NCBI GenBank assembly: GCA_031549115.1
Contig: JAVBQJ010000147.1
Location: 1 to 41,657, forward strand
Direction: 5' to 3'
DNA: 41,657 bases
Source of the DNA: JAVBQJ01 sp031549115
Lineage (GTDB): Bacteria; Verrucomicrobiota; Lentisphaeria; Victivallales; Victivallaceae
The notes beneath the pieces were generated by a model. That model had not been told where the DNA came from, searched no databases, and was given only the letters and a program-made list of their open reading frames with translations. Within the stretch, counting starts at the first letter, position 1; every line of letters begins with the position of its first letter. A program made the translations under genes and the position numbers. Shown here one piece after another: positions 8,342 to 15,399 of this stretch.

Positions 8342-9997
8342 TCAGTCGTAGACGGCGGACATGTCGCAGACCGTATCCGCTAAATGGCGCAACCCGCGAC
8401 GGTAAGGAATCTGGAGCAAGGTCATACACCAGTTGTCATTTCCTTCCAGCAGACAAGGCCCCTGTTCCGTGATCGCCACGTCCGCCCCAATGCTCCTGAC
8501 CTCTTTCAGCCGCAAGGCCGCTTCTCCGGCCAGCGCGACCGCCTCATGATAGTGGGGGACTGCGAATCCCGTGATCGCTTCACCGGTGACGGGATGCGTG
8601 TCGTATGCCGCGGTAAGCGGATGTTTTCCGACTGCCGGTCCGGAAACAATCCCGTCATGCCCGACAGGGGCGGCGATGCCTCCGGTCGCCAGATTATCCG
8701 TCTCCCGGTCGACTCCCAGGCGCAGCAGCACCCCCCAGACTTCCGCTTTTTCCACGATTTCGTCATAGAATGTCACGATCCGCAGCGTATTGAGGCTGAA
8801 CGGATTCAGCCTGGCCAGGGCGGAGTGCTGGACGATATATTCTTCGCACAGATATTCCTGCGGATTTTTCACGGTCCGTCCGATATAGTCGCGGATCTCC
8901 TGCCGGGAGGCGAATTGTTGTTTGGGAAAGTGGATACCTTCGCCCGCCTGTCCGAAAACTGGTTTCACCACAATCCTGCCCGCCGGAGCGGGCAAAGGCT
9001 TTTCCAGGTCTTCCCAAGACAGCACTTCACGACCGAGAAGATCCCGGTAGAAATGCGAAAAGCGGATCTTGTCTTTCAGAATTCGCGCCTTTTCCGGATC
9101 ATTGACCTGGCGGGTTAATTCATGGCGCAGAGAGGTTGTGATATACTCTTTTCTTTCCGGCTTTGTCATTTCGTAAAAATGCAGTTCGTAGTAATTCGCG
9201 AAAGATGCGCCGTGGACCCAGCTGCACGACAGGAGCCGCAGGAACGGCAGCTTTCTCGTACCGGCAACCGCCTCGTTATACTCCCGCAGTTTCCGGAAGT
9301 CCGCAGTTTTGAAGTGGTACAGGAGATTTCTGATTTTCGACTTCAGCCTGAAGCAGCTGAATTCTCTTCCTCTGCCGATCTTCCGGGCCGGAACGCCCGC
9401 GACGGTGGTGAAGCTGTCCACATTTTTCGTTACCACCGCTCCCGCGCCGATCCGGCAGCCGGAACCCACGACGACATCGGGAAGAATCACGGCATTCGCC
9501 CCGATTTCGGTTCTGTCTCCGACCACGGCCCTTCCCAATATTCTGGCGCCCGGCGAGATCACGCAGAAGCAGCCGATCCGGGAATCATGGCTCAACGTAA
9601 CGTTTTTATTAACCAGGGTTCCCTCCCCGATCGTAACATGGTTGGTGACCGCCGCCTGGGCCAGTATGACGGTACCGGCGCCAATCGTGTTGCCGAATTC
9701 CCCGATCAGGGCCCGGTTCGACAGGAAGGTGGAGAGCTTTCCGCCGAGACAGGCGACCCGTCGCGCCATGATTTCCCGGTTCTCCGCTTCCCCGATACCC
9801 AGGACGACATCGTCGGAATGCGTCCTGAAATATGTTTCCAGCTCCCGCCACGATCGTATCACCGGATAGCGCCCATAAAGAAGATCGGGGAGATCCGCAC
9901 TGATATGATCGAAAAACACGACTTCTTCATCGGTGTTATTCCACCTGAGCGCGGTCAATATCTCCATCGCGCAGCCCTTTGCTCCAATGATCACCAT
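8342..9997 (-). CDS. NeuD/PglD-like sugar acetyltransferase fused to a sugar-transfer-type ATP-grasp domain
   Basis: A 551-residue two-part protein. Residues 1-210 match the PglD/VioB/NeuD plan: an N-terminal nucleotide-sugar-binding Rossmann-like part (VIIGAKGCAMEIL) and a left-handed beta-helix of hexapeptide repeats. The helix carries the expected catalytic His in LSHDSRIG (H137) and the closing GVPARKIGRG. Residues from about 215 resemble the 'sugar-transfer associated' ATP-grasp family: IVVKPVFGQAGEGI as ATP-binding loop, CEEYIVQH, NPFSLNTLRIVTF and a C-terminal LLEGNDNW metal-ligand block. The second His usual in PglD is replaced in GCFCVIS. It is the last gene of the glycan operon; GGGGATG lies upstream of the start. 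The acetyltransferase half probably acetylates the amino sugar made by the aminotransferase at 12468-13580. The ATP-grasp substrate is unknown. Confidence 0.82.
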   Translation of the reverse strand: MVIIGAKGCAMEILTALRWNNTDEEVVFFDHISADLPDLLYGRYPVIRSWRELETYFRTHSDDVVLGIGEAENREIMARRVACLGGKLSTFLSNRALIGEFGNTIGAGTVILAQAAVTNHVTIGEGTLVNKNVTLSHDSRIGCFCVISPGARILGRAVVGDRTEIGANAVILPDVVVGSGCRIGAGAVVTKNVDSFTTVAGVPARKIGRGREFSCFRLKSKIRNLLYHFKTADFRKLREYNEAVAGTRKLPFLRLLSCSWVHGASFANYYELHFYEMTKPERKEYITTSLRHELTRQVNDPEKARILKDKIRFSHFYRDLLGREVLSWEDLEKPLPAPAGRIVVKPVFGQAGEGIHFPKQQFASRQEIRDYIGRTVKNPQEYLCEEYIVQHSALARLNPFSLNTLRIVTFYDEIVEKAEVWGVLLRLGVDRETDNLATGGIAAPVGHDGIVSGPAVGKHPLTAAYDTHPVTGEAITGFAVPHYHEAVALAGEAALRLKEVRSIGADVAITEQGPCLLEGNDNWCMTLLQIPYRRGLRHLADTVCDMSAVYD

Positions 9998-10061
9998 ATT
10001 GTTTTCATCCCCGAGATAGTTTTTCGCCGGCAGCCATCGCCGGGCGCCGGAAAGAAATCAT

Positions 10062-11177
10062 TCAGTTCCCGTTCCGACACCCGGATTTTCGTGTTATTAT
10101 CCGCTTCAACTTGGCAACAGCGGCCTTGACCAGTCTTCCCAGCATGCCGCCGCGGCCAAAGAAAAGACCGCATTTAAAGCACAGTATCAACGAACGCCAA
10201 ACCTGAATATATTCCCGCCGCGACAACCGCAGACGCACATGACGGAAGAGTATATTGGTCAAGGCACTCCTGTTGATCAACGCGCCGTCACACTTGGTGA
10301 AATACCAAAGCAGCACGAAGCAGTCCAAATACACGGCTGCCCAGTCCCAAGTTTGCACAAGTGAGGTGCTGTGGCAGGTTCTCGCAATCATCTTTTGTGG
10401 GAAATAATAAGTTTTCCGATCGCGGGAAGCCAGAAGCCAGGCAGGGAGATCGCCCATGGAAAGCGAGTAAACGAAGTGCGTGTAGAGCGATTCGTCATCC
10501 CACCGCATGCTGAAATTTCTGATCATGGTCGAAGCGGTAAAGAGACTGATTTTGAACGACAACAGCAGTTTATATACTTCATTCACGCCGGATAATCCGG
10601 GCTTCACCGGCGAAAGGTGACAAGCCATGGCTCTGGCGCCCGGTTCCGTTACGACCTCTCCATCGGAGAAGCACAACCCGATCGACGCGTCGGAGGACAT
10701 GATTTCATACTGGCGCTGCAATTTTCCCGGATCCGTCCAATAATCGTCTCCTTCGCAAGAGGCGATAAGCGCCCCCCTGGCACGCAATCCGACACGAACC
10801 CGGTTCGGGATGGCTCCGACATTCCGGTCGGAAATGATGGCGCGAATCGACTCCGGGTATTTCCGCTGGTAGTCCAGCACGATTTGGCGGGTATTGTCCG
10901 TCGAACAATCTTCGCCTACAATAATTTCAAACGGGAATGTGGTTTTTTGTGCCAAAATCGAATCGAGGCATTGCGCAATATATTTTCCATGATTGTAGGT
11001 GATGGTAACAATGCTGACTGCCGGTTCCCGGCACAACCGTACCGGGTCGCTGATCTCTTCGCCCCGAAAATCGCCTTTGAAGTCCACCACAGTCAGAGGT
11101 TTGCCCCTCAGCTTGAGAAACGTACGCAAAATGCCGGCCGGTAAATCCGGGTAATCAAATTTTTCGGTCGATTTCAT
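10062..11177 (-). CDS. Family 2 glycosyltransferase (first of a tandem pair)
   Basis: A 371-residue GT-A glycosyltransferase. The nucleotide-sugar fold begins at VSIVTITYNHGKYIAQCLDS, and FEIIVGEDCSTDNT follows. The metal-binding Asp motif lies in ASCEGDDYWTDP. An unusual ~45-residue N-terminal extension (FDYPDLPAGILRTFLKLRG) precedes the domain, and a basic tail ends the protein. It probably adds a sugar to a lipid-linked surface glycan on the cytoplasmic side. It is homologous along its whole length to the gene at 11257-12369, and even the ~40 nt before the two starts are alike, so the pair arose by tandem duplication. This copy keeps the standard sugar-nucleotide-binding strand. Confidence 0.88.
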   Translation of the reverse strand: MKSTEKFDYPDLPAGILRTFLKLRGKPLTVVDFKGDFRGEEISDPVRLCREPAVSIVTITYNHGKYIAQCLDSILAQKTTFPFEIIVGEDCSTDNTRQIVLDYQRKYPESIRAIISDRNVGAIPNRVRVGLRARGALIASCEGDDYWTDPGKLQRQYEIMSSDASIGLCFSDGEVVTEPGARAMACHLSPVKPGLSGVNEVYKLLLSFKISLFTASTMIRNFSMRWDDESLYTHFVYSLSMGDLPAWLLASRDRKTYYFPQKMIARTCHSTSLVQTWDWAAVYLDCFVLLWYFTKCDGALINRSALTNILFRHVRLRLSRREYIQVWRSLILCFKCGLFFGRGGMLGRLVKAAVAKLKRIITRKSGCRNGN

Positions 11178-11256
11178 ATTTTTCTACCATTTTACATATT
11201 TTCAGGAACAACCGGTGCAACTCTTCGGAAGGCGGAGAGAGCGTGAGGAAAAATCT

Positions 11257-12369
11257 TTAATTCCCGCACCGACACCCAGGCTTGCGTACTATCGTCCGCT
11301 TCAACTTGGCAACGGCACTCTTGGCCAGCCTTCCCATCATACCGCCGCGGCCGAAGAAAAGACCGCATTGAAACGCCAACACCAACGCATTCCAAGCCTG
11401 AATGTACTCCCGCTGTGATAACTTCCGGTGCATACAGGCGAAGAGTATATTGGTCAAGGCGCGCTTGTTGATCAGCTCGCCGTCGAGTTTGGCAAAATAC
11501 CAGAACAGGATAAAACAGTCCAACACCGCAGTCATCCGGTCCCAGGTTTGCGTCATCGAGGAGTCGTGAACGCGCCGCATAACCATATTTTGAGGAAAAT
11601 AATAGGTTTTCCAACCGCGGGAAGCCAGGATCCACGTGGGGGGATCATTCGGAAACGAGAAAATAAAATGGGAAAAAAGCGACTCTGCATTCCACCGCAT
11701 AGTGAGATTTCTAACCATGGCTGGAGAGGTGGGAATATGAATTTTTCGCGACAAAAACAGTTTATATACATCATTCACGTCCGACAGTCCAGGCTTCACC
11801 GGCGTAAGGAAGGAAGGCAGTTTTTTAAAACCCGGCTCCGCGATGGTATCCCGGTCGGTGAAGCACATCCCGATCGAGGCATCGGCAGACATGATCTCGT
11901 ACTGCCGTTGCAATTTTTCCGGATCCATCCAATAATCGTCTCCGTCGCAATAGGCGACAAACCGCCCCCTGGTACGCAATTCGACGCGAACCCGGTTTTT
12001 GCGGAATCCGACATTGTGATCGGAAATGATGACGCGAATGAATTCCGGGTACTTCCGCTGGTAGTCCAATACGATTTGGCGGGTGTTGTCCGACGAGCAA
12101 TCTTCGCCGACGATAATCTCAAACGGAAAAGTGGTTTCCTGGGCGAGAATCGAATCGAGGCACTGAGCAATATATTTTTCGTTATCGTGGGCAAGTGTAT
12201 GAACGCTGACCGCCGGGTTGCGGCATAACCGCGCCGGGTCGCTGATCTCTTCGCCCCGAAAATCTTCGTTGAAGTCCACCATATCCAGGGGGGCGCCCCG
12301 CAGTTTGAGAAACGTGCGTAAAATTCCGGCCGGCAAATCCGGATAATCAAAATTTTGAGGAGTTTCCAT
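11257..12369 (-). CDS. Family 2 glycosyltransferase (second of a tandem pair, diverged binding strand)
   Basis: A 370-residue paralogue of the gene at 10062-11177, with the same N-terminal extension, FEIIVGEDCSSDNT and YCDGDDYWMDP. The first strand of the catalytic domain, usually VSIVTITYNHGKY, reads VSVHTLAHDNEKY here. Residues that normally contact the nucleotide base have therefore changed, while the metal site is intact. It may use another donor or be losing activity. It lies between the aminotransferase (98 nt upstream) and the paralogue (79 nt downstream), with no terminator in either gap. The start is the ATG at 12369, after ATGACAGGAAAAC. Confidence 0.85.
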   Translation of the reverse strand: METPQNFDYPDLPAGILRTFLKLRGAPLDMVDFNEDFRGEEISDPARLCRNPAVSVHTLAHDNEKYIAQCLDSILAQETTFPFEIIVGEDCSSDNTRQIVLDYQRKYPEFIRVIISDHNVGFRKNRVRVELRTRGRFVAYCDGDDYWMDPEKLQRQYEIMSADASIGMCFTDRDTIAEPGFKKLPSFLTPVKPGLSDVNDVYKLFLSRKIHIPTSPAMVRNLTMRWNAESLFSHFIFSFPNDPPTWILASRGWKTYYFPQNMVMRRVHDSSMTQTWDRMTAVLDCFILFWYFAKLDGELINKRALTNILFACMHRKLSQREYIQAWNALVLAFQCGLFFGRGGMMGRLAKSAVAKLKRTIVRKPGCRCGN

Positions 12370-12467
12370 GTTTTCCTGTCATGTAAAATATTCTCGGGAA
12401 CAAGCGGAGCCGATCTTCCGGAATCATACGTCATGAACCTTGTCGCCCAATCGTGTAAGAAAAGTAT

Positions 12468-13580
12468 TCATGCCCTTGAGCGACCTTTCCGAAGGGTGAT
12501 GACCAGATTCGATATCCGGGCGACGTTTTCTTCGCTCAAGTCCGCAAATATGGGCAGACAGAGGATTTCCTGTGTCACTTGCGTCGCAACCGGAAGATTT
12601 TTGGGAGATGCGCCGGGCAGACTGCGATAGCTTGGGAAGTCGCTGCACAGCGGGTAAAAATAACGGCGGGACATAATACCTTCCCGCTTCAGACGATCAT
12701 AAAGTTCGTCGCGTGTCATGCCGTAAGTCGACGAGTCGACCCGGATGGGAAAATAAGAAAAATTATGCCGAACCCCCGAGAAATCATACAGCATTCCGAT
12801 TCCGAGGACATGGGCAAGTGCTTTGCGGTACTGTTCCGCCACTTTCTTTCTCCGGGCGATTTCGCCGTCAATATGTTCCAACTGCAGCAGGCCCAGCGCG
12901 GAACGGAATTCGTCCATTTTCCCGTTGCCGCCCGGAGCGACCACGGTCACTTCATCGGCAATGCCGAAGTTTTTCAGCAAATCGATGCGTTTTTTCAAGT
13001 CCGGATCACCGGTAACCAACGCCCCGCCTTCGAAGGTGTTGAATACCTTGGTGGCATGAAAGCTCAAAACCGACAAATCCCCCCAGCCGCATACCGAAAC
13101 GCCCTCTTTTTCTACGCCGAAAGCATGGGCAGCATCATAGAACAACTTCAATCCGTACGTTTCAGCGATCCGTCGAAGTTCTTCATGCCGGCAGGGGTTG
13201 CCGTACACATGTACCGCCATGATTGCCGTGGTGTACGGCGTGATCAACGCCTCCAGCCTGGCCGGGTCGATCGTAAACGTTTCCGGTTCGATGTCACAAA
13301 ATACCGGGGTGCAATTGTTGCGGTGAATGGCGTGAGGGGTGGCGGCGAAGGTGAACGGCGTGGTGATTACCTCGCCGGAAAGGCCCAACGCCTGCATACC
13401 GATCTCGAGCGCGGTCATACCGTTGGTGAACAAGCAGATGTGCCGGACGCCGAGATATTCGGCAAGTTCCGCCTCAAACCGGCGGTGGAACTCGCCGTTG
13501 TTGGTCAGCCATTTGCCGTTCCAGATTTTTTCCAGATACGGGATGAATTCATCCAGCGGCGGCAGCGACGGTTCCGTCAC
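12468..13580 (-). CDS. VioA-like dTDP-4-keto-6-deoxyhexose aminotransferase (DegT/DnrJ/EryC1)
   Basis: A 370-residue PLP enzyme of the DegT family. It shows FTNGMTALEIGMQAL, EVITTPFTFAATPHAI, TPVFCDIEPETFTID, the cofactor-stacking YDAAHAFG (D149) and the Schiff-base lysine in SFHATKVFNTFEGG (K178). Wording and order closely resemble the VioA/FdtB type, which aminates dTDP-4-keto-6-deoxyglucose, the RmlB product. The start is uncertain: the only usual start codon in the open stretch is GTG at 13580, with no good ribosome binding site, yet similarity of this family normally begins two or three residues earlier. An ATG may have been lost or a rare start used. It is first in the glycan operon, before the glycosyltransferase pair. 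Confidence 0.87.
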   Translation of the reverse strand: MTEPSLPPLDEFIPYLEKIWNGKWLTNNGEFHRRFEAELAEYLGVRHICLFTNGMTALEIGMQALGLSGEVITTPFTFAATPHAIHRNNCTPVFCDIEPETFTIDPARLEALITPYTTAIMAVHVYGNPCRHEELRRIAETYGLKLFYDAAHAFGVEKEGVSVCGWGDLSVLSFHATKVFNTFEGGALVTGDPDLKKRIDLLKNFGIADEVTVVAPGGNGKMDEFRSALGLLQLEHIDGEIARRKKVAEQYRKALAHVLGIGMLYDFSGVRHNFSYFPIRVDSSTYGMTRDELYDRLKREGIMSRRYFYPLCSDFPSYRSLPGASPKNLPVATQVTQEILCLPIFADLSEENVARISNLVITLRKGRSRA

Positions 13581-13789
13581 ATAAATCGGCTTATCTGTTT
13601 GAACGGTCTCGATAGCTTCAAAATTCCTTCAGGTGAGGTTTATATTTATGCTTCTTGAGGTATCTGGAGCGATTGCCTTGGGCTGGAACTCACATCCTTT
13701 CAAGTGCGGCTCAGACAGATGACTCTTGAATCCGGAATTTGAGCCGGGCTCAACGAAAAAACACACAGAAACATCGTCCTGCGCGGTTT

Positions 13790-13812
13790 AAAAACATCGG
13801 AGACGAGTCTCC
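13790..13812 (-). terminator. Candidate terminator after the small peptide gene
   Basis: On the minus strand GGAGA-CTCG-TCTCC (13812-13799) forms a 5 bp stem with a tetraloop, followed by GATG and five T. It lies about 50 nt after the stop of the peptide gene. The stretch 13581-13863 holds no gene that I can support. A second possible stem (GTCGG with CCGAC, about 13828-13854) lies between the peptide stop and this hairpin. Confidence 0.45.
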
Positions 13813-13863
13813 CACTCCCCTGTATTGTCGGTCAGCCGAAGGAATTCCCCGACGCCTTTTTAC

Positions 13864-13995
13864 TCAATCTTCGTCAGTAGTAACGTCAGTGTCATCGGAG
13901 CCACAACTCGCACCCGATCCAAGCGCGACCCGGTGCAACGGTTCGGACTGCAGCAACTGCGGAACCTCGTACTCAAATTTCTCTTCTTTCAGCAT
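13864..13995 (-). CDS. Small peptide, likely RiPP precursor
   Basis: A 43-residue ORF. The ATG at 13995 is preceded by AGGAGG with a 9 nt spacing, so it is a better start than the upstream in-frame ATG (14055). The N-terminal half has Y9-x-x-P12-x-L14 (FEYEVPQLL), the leader motif read by PqqD-like RRE domains in lasso peptides and some other RiPPs. The second half begins at G26 with GSGASCGS (one Cys, C31) and ends in ten residues of Asp, Thr, Val and Glu. It has its own near-consensus promoter at 14113-14141 and directly follows an operon of two RREs, a radical SAM/SPASM enzyme, a kinase, an exporter and a peptidase. The penultimate-Thr leader rule of lasso peptides is not met. The function is inferred from these points. 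Confidence 0.75.
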   Translation of the reverse strand: MLKEEKFEYEVPQLLQSEPLHRVALGSGASCGSDDTDVTTDED

Positions 13996-14112
13996 TTCTT
14001 CACGCCTCCTGCTTATTTTTGCGCCATTCATTGATCGCAAGTAAATTTTCGCCATTACTGGCGCCCCTGTTTTCGCGTTCGAAAAAAACCTCTAAAAATC
14101 ATATCTTTAGAT

Positions 14113-14141
14113 ACTATAACATTGAATTGGTGTTTTGTCAA
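14113..14141 (-). promoter_or_regulatory. Strong sigma-70-type promoter of the small peptide gene
   Basis: On the minus strand TTGACA (14141-14136) and TATAGT (14118-14113) are separated by 17 nt. The -35 box is perfect and the -10 box differs from consensus at one base. Start of transcription is expected near 14106, giving a ~110 nt untranslated leader. It lets the precursor be made in excess of the enzymes. Confidence 0.78.
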
Positions 14142-14178
14142 GAACGCTGAAAAAAACTAACAAATTATCCCTGTGTCG

Positions 14179-14202
14179 AAAAATTCCGGACCTGCGGCCG
14201 GA
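14179..14202 (-). terminator. Candidate terminator of the maturation operon
   Basis: On the minus strand TCCGG (14202-14198) pairs with CCGGA (14189-14185) through an imperfect stem, followed by A and five T. It lies 68 nt after the last operon gene and before the promoter of the peptide gene, so it would separate the two transcripts. The stem is short, so the call is tentative. Confidence 0.4.
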
Positions 14203-14269
14203 CATTGACAAAAAAACGGAAATGAAAGAGAGCTTTTGGCGGAATCCAGGCCGGCGGCATGGCGTATAA

Positions 14270-14551
14270 TCAAACGTGGTCCGATTCTCCGCCCCCGTAT
14301 AGAATATATCCTTTATCGGTGAGCGCTTGCAAAAAGGCGGCTATCTCGGCATCCAAATCGGACGGTACGCGCTCCCCGCAGGTCTGCCGCAGATCGGCGG
14401 CTATGCCGTCTTTGCCGCCCCCGGCTTCCAGATACTCCCAGATGCGGCGGCCGGTCCGGTTGACGTTGATACGTGCTCCGGTATCGGGTTCGAAGAAAGT
14501 GCCGGTCCCGTCGGCGTTCCGGCGCATGACGATCATAGGATTGAGTTTCAT
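14270..14551 (-). CDS. PqqD-like RiPP recognition element (second copy)
   Basis: A 93-residue PqqD-family protein: NPMIVMRRNADGTGTFFEPD, then INVNRTGRRIWEYLEAG, then a helical end with FLQALTDKGYILYGG. This is the winged-helix RRE pattern (three strands, three helices, 'N.tg..iw..l') that binds RiPP leader peptides and presents them to enzymes. The start at 14551 overlaps the stop of the kinase gene as ATGA; the longer frame upstream has no support. It is the last gene of the operon and paralogous to the first (19833-20084), with shared NP-IV and DGTG features but different helices, so the two may serve different enzymes. Confidence 0.87.
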   Translation of the reverse strand: MKLNPMIVMRRNADGTGTFFEPDTGARINVNRTGRRIWEYLEAGGGKDGIAADLRQTCGERVPSDLDAEIAAFLQALTDKGYILYGGGESDHV

Positions 14552-15399
14552 GATTGTTCCAATGTTGTTATGATATCGGCGTCCAGCCGGGCGAACAGCG
14601 CCCGGGGCGAATAATGGTCGGTCAGGCGTTCGGTCATCTTCCAGATATTGTCGGCACCACGCCTGGCTTCGGCGGGCGGAAATTCTTGTAAAATATACTT
14701 CACATGCAGCATCAAGGCGGCGTAAAGCTGCCCCAAATACAGGTTGCGCCCAATGGGCTTCACAGCCTCCTCCGTCTCGATGGCCCGGCTCAGGCAAAGC
14801 AGCCGGATCGCCGGACGCAACGGCTCCGAATACAATCCCGGAGCATATTGAAACCCCTTCCAGGTCGGCAGCGGTCGCGTCACCACCAGATCTCCGGAGC
14901 GTCCGATCAGGACCTGGTCATCGGCCAAGCCCTTCCCTCCGGCCGCCTGATAACGCCGCATCGAGGTGGATTTGCCGACCCCGCTCTGTCCGAACAGCAG
15001 CGTCCCATCCAGGGGTTCGCCCAATAAAACACCGTGAAGCAAGGCGATGTTCCGTCCGTCGAGCGCCGCCTTCGTTCCGGCGACGGCAAGCAGTCGCCGC
15101 CACTCTATTCTGAGGGTATCGTCGGAATATACAAGGTTTTCGCGCCGGACGAGGCTGAGCACGCCGCCGCGAAGGAATAGCCGGTAACGCCTCATTTCAT
15201 ATATCGCTTGGGACGGTTCGCCAGTCCCGCCGCCGGGTGAGTTCAACTCGCAGTCCGGCGTCACGTCCCCGGACGCCGGACCAACCGGGCAGGCCAACAG
15301 CTCGCCGAAGGCTTTCACGCTTGCAACCGCTTCATCACCGCGTCCGCGCAGGAGAAGACGGTCGTCTCCGGCCGGAATCATGAGATCGACGGCGTTCAC
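14548..15399 (-). CDS. HprK-like kinase of a PqqD-linked peptide system
   Basis: A 283-residue protein. The C-terminal part has the HPr kinase order: LHGVLLG (H122), Walker A GQSGVGKS (137-144), then GLADD (D160, D161) with an acidic pair as in HprK. The N-terminal ~100 residues lack the HprK regulatory domain. Such HprK-related proteins occur with PqqD and nucleotidyltransferase genes in 'HPr-rel' systems, and one phosphorylates the C-terminal residue of the lasso peptide paeninodin precursor. Here Ser and Thr of the peptide at 13864-13995 are candidate acceptors. I chose GTG at 15399, which overlaps the radical SAM stop as GTGA; the long upstream frame lies over the radical SAM gene. Confidence 0.82.
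   Translation of the reverse strand: MNAVDLMIPAGDDRLLLRGRGDEAVASVKAFGELLACPVGPASGDVTPDCELNSPGGGTGEPSQAIYEMRRYRLFLRGGVLSLVRRENLVYSDDTLRIEWRRLLAVAGTKAALDGRNIALLHGVLLGEPLDGTLLFGQSGVGKSTSMRRYQAAGGKGLADDQVLIGRSGDLVVTRPLPTWKGFQYAPGLYSEPLRPAIRLLCLSRAIETEEAVKPIGRNLYLGQLYAALMLHVKYILQEFPPAEARRGADNIWKMTERLTDHYSPRALFARLDADIITTLEQS

Noticed and set aside
11192..11635. A 147-codon minus strand ORF in the glycosyltransferase region
   Set aside because: It is out of frame with the real enzyme and lies over its C-terminal half.
13864..14055. The longer, 63-residue form of the small peptide
   Set aside because: The upstream ATG has no ribosome binding site; the ATG at 13995 has AGGAGG at nine bases and gives a normal leader length.
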